From contig WREJ01000067.1 of the NCBI GenBank assembly GCA_009779395.1, forward strand, positions 1 to 6,452: DNA of 6,452 nucleotides, in the 5' to 3' direction. This DNA is from Coriobacteriia bacterium. GTDB lineage: Bacteria; Actinomycetota; Coriobacteriia; WRKU01; WQUG01. The position numbers and the translations under genes are program-made. Below, piece after piece: positions 5,274 through 6,452 of the stretch. The notes below the pieces were generated by a model. It did no database searches. It saw nothing but the letters and a program-made list of their open reading frames with translations, and was not told the DNA's origin. How positions within the stretch are numbered: the first letter of the stretch is position 1; every line of letters starts with the position of its first letter.

Positions 5274-6356
5274 TCAAACGTTGAATTTGAAGTGAATTAC
5301 ATCACCATCTTGGACAAGATAGTCCTTGCCTTCCAGACGCAGACGACCAGCGTCACGCGCCCCCTTCTCGCCACCTAGTGCAATGTAGTCGTCGTAGGAC
5401 ACTACCTCTGCTTTGATAAAGCCCCGTTCAAAGTCGCTGTGAATGACTCCTGCCGCCTGCGGGGCGCGTGTTCCTGTGGCTACTGTCCAGGCACGAACCT
5501 CTTCGGGGCCAGCCGTAAAGTACGAATGCAAGCCCAGCAGCTGGTACGCTGCACGAATCAAAGTTGCCAGACCCGATTCAGCAAGTCCCAAATCAGCCAG
5601 AAACTCGGCGGCTTCTTCTGCGTCAAGTGTTGCCAGCTCTGATTCGATTTTTGCACAGAGAGCAACGGGCTTCTGACCCGTGATTTCTGCCAAAACCAAA
5701 TCACCGCTGTGTATTGCACGCAGCTGGTCCTCGTCGACATTTGCCACATACAGCATGGGTTTTGCCGTCAGCAGGTGAAACTCGCGAGTGAGCAGGCGCT
5801 CTTCATCTGTCAGAGGCAGACCATAAGCACGGTGTCCCGCGTGCAGGTGAGCAAGCAGCCGACGTGCAACAGCGAGTGTTGGGGCTACTGCTCCGTCTCG
5901 TTTGAGTTCTTTTTCTAGGCGTGCGATTACGCGTTCCAGCGTACTGATGTCAGCAAGAATCAGTTCTAGCTTGATAGTTTCAGCATCAGACCTGGGGTCG
6001 ACCCGCCCGTCAACGTGCACGATGTTTTCGTCGGTAAAAAAGCGCACGACCTCGGCGATGGCATCTGTTTCACGAATATGTGCCAAAAATTGGTTGCCCA
6101 AACCCGCACCCTCGCTGGCACCCTTGACCAAGCCAGCAATGTCGTTAAACTCGACTGCAGCAGGGATGACCTTTTTAGGACAGGCAATAGCTGCCAGACC
6201 CTGCAGTCGACTGTCGGGAACAGAGACCACGCCCACATTGGGTTCGATGGTAGCAAAGGGGTAATTAGCCGCCTCTACCTGTGCTTTTGACAGCGCAGTA
6301 AACAAGGTTGACTTGCCGACATTGGGCAGTCCTACGATACCTATTGACAGTGCCAC
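5274..6356 (-). CDS. ychF: Obg-family redox-regulated ATPase YchF
   Basis: From GTG 6356 the protein has 360 aa, the usual YchF length (E. coli about 363). Seen: MALSIGIVGLPNVGKST with the P-loop (9-17); NYPFATIEPNVGVV (31-44); switch II DIAGLVKGASEGAGLGNQFLAHIR (72-95), with a hydrophobic residue in place of the catalytic Gln of Ras, as in HAS-type GTPases; NIVHVDGRVDP (111-121); NVDE (206-209), the altered base-recognition motif that goes with ATP rather than GTP preference in this family; a coiled helical insert around 140-190; and the C-terminal TGS domain (about 278-360) ending FKFNV. YchF/OLA1 is a cytoplasmic, ribosome-associated ATPase tied to stress and redox responses. An in-frame ATG at 6449 would add 31 residues unlike the family and would lie upstream of the predicted promoter, so GTG is preferred. 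The nearest Shine-Dalgarno, GGAGGA (6378-6373), is 16 nt away, longer than usual. Confidence 0.97.
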   Translation of the reverse strand: MALSIGIVGLPNVGKSTLFTALSKAQVEAANYPFATIEPNVGVVSVPDSRLQGLAAIACPKKVIPAAVEFNDIAGLVKGASEGAGLGNQFLAHIRETDAIAEVVRFFTDENIVHVDGRVDPRSDAETIKLELILADISTLERVIARLEKELKRDGAVAPTLAVARRLLAHLHAGHRAYGLPLTDEERLLTREFHLLTAKPMLYVANVDEDQLRAIHSGDLVLAEITGQKPVALCAKIESELATLDAEEAAEFLADLGLAESGLATLIRAAYQLLGLHSYFTAGPEEVRAWTVATGTRAPQAAGVIHSDFERGFIKAEVVSYDDYIALGGEKGARDAGRLRLEGKDYLVQDGDVIHFKFNV

Positions 6357-6431
6357 GGTGCTGGTCTCACACTCCTCCGTCTTTGTTCTTACACACGCTA
6401 CTGCGTCAAATACGCCAAGTCGCCGCAGTTC

Positions 6432-6437
6432 AGTATA
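6432..6437 (-). promoter_or_regulatory. ychF -10 promoter element
   Basis: TATACT on the minus strand (an overlapping TATTAT lies at 6442-6437) would start transcription near 6425, leaving a leader of about 69 nt before GTG 6356. It shares bases with a plus-strand TATAAT (6436-6441), so this is another symmetric, divergent promoter region. No good -35 is visible. Confidence 0.5.
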
Positions 6438-6441
6438 TAAT
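6436..6441 (+). promoter_or_regulatory. Plus-strand -10 box for a possible leaderless gene at the right edge
   Basis: A perfect TATAAT is followed after six bases by ATG (6448-6450) and the window then ends (ATGAG). This is the spacing expected when transcription starts at or beside the A of the ATG, as proposed for the methyltransferase at 1677. Only five bases of any gene are visible, so nothing can be said of its product. Confidence 0.4.
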
Positions 6442-6452
6442 ACCCGCATGAG

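Noticed and set aside
5253..5280. TTGACC near the ychF stop as the -35 box of the PASTA promoter
   Set aside because: The spacer to TATAAT would be 13 bp, too short; the extended -10 explains the promoter better.
6354..6449. An ATG at 6449 as the ychF start, giving 391 residues
   Set aside because: The extra 31 residues do not resemble YchF N-termini, and the predicted -10 box lies inside them. GTG 6356 gives the family length.

Overview
The window holds five protein genes, laid out with no gap above about 150 bases. The base composition is near 50% GC and the standard code fits (a TGA stop ends ychF). From left to right: (1) an Elp3-type radical-SAM/GNAT tRNA-wobble-uridine enzyme on the minus strand, cut at its C-terminal end by the left edge; (2) divergent from it, 20 bp away on the plus strand, a class I SAM-dependent methyltransferase resembling the Trm9/ALKBH8 methyltransferase domain; (3) convergent with that, guaB (IMP dehydrogenase) on the minus strand; (4) a single-pass membrane protein with extracytoplasmic PASTA domain(s) and no kinase, on the minus strand; (5) ychF, an Obg-family ATPase, on the minus strand. 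A plus-strand gene with a leaderless start may begin at the last five bases.

Elp3 together with a Trm9-like methyltransferase is the most interesting part. In eukaryotes Elongator (catalytic subunit Elp3) makes cm5U at tRNA position 34 and Trm9-Trm112 methylates it to mcm5U. Here relatives of both enzymes sit head to head and appear to share one small symmetric promoter, with almost no room for 5' leaders. This suggests a two-gene bacterial version of a eukaryote-type U34 pathway. The idea comes from motifs and gene layout and has not been tested. Both proteins are also strikingly glutamine-rich (about 9-10%), unlike guaB and ychF (2-3%).

The other three genes are housekeeping or envelope genes: guanine nucleotide synthesis (guaB), a conserved translation/stress ATPase (ychF) and a likely peptidoglycan- or muropeptide-binding membrane protein (PASTA). 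ychF and the PASTA gene are close and co-oriented, but the PASTA gene has its own extended -10 promoter just after the ychF stop. guaB has its own promoter and a good Shine-Dalgarno site.

Two intergenic hairpins (between the methyltransferase and guaB, and between the PASTA gene and guaB) have different outer stems but share the same 18-base apical element, AGCGTAG-N(4 or 7)-CTACGTGAGCA. This looks like a recurring, genome-specific terminator or small repeat family.

Organism: I cannot assign it firmly. A stand-alone Elp3, leaderless starts with TANNNT boxes, compact spacing, a kinase-less PASTA protein and moderate GC would fit a candidate-phyla bacterium such as Saccharibacteria (TM7). A coriobacterial or other bacterium with this type of IMP dehydrogenase remains possible.
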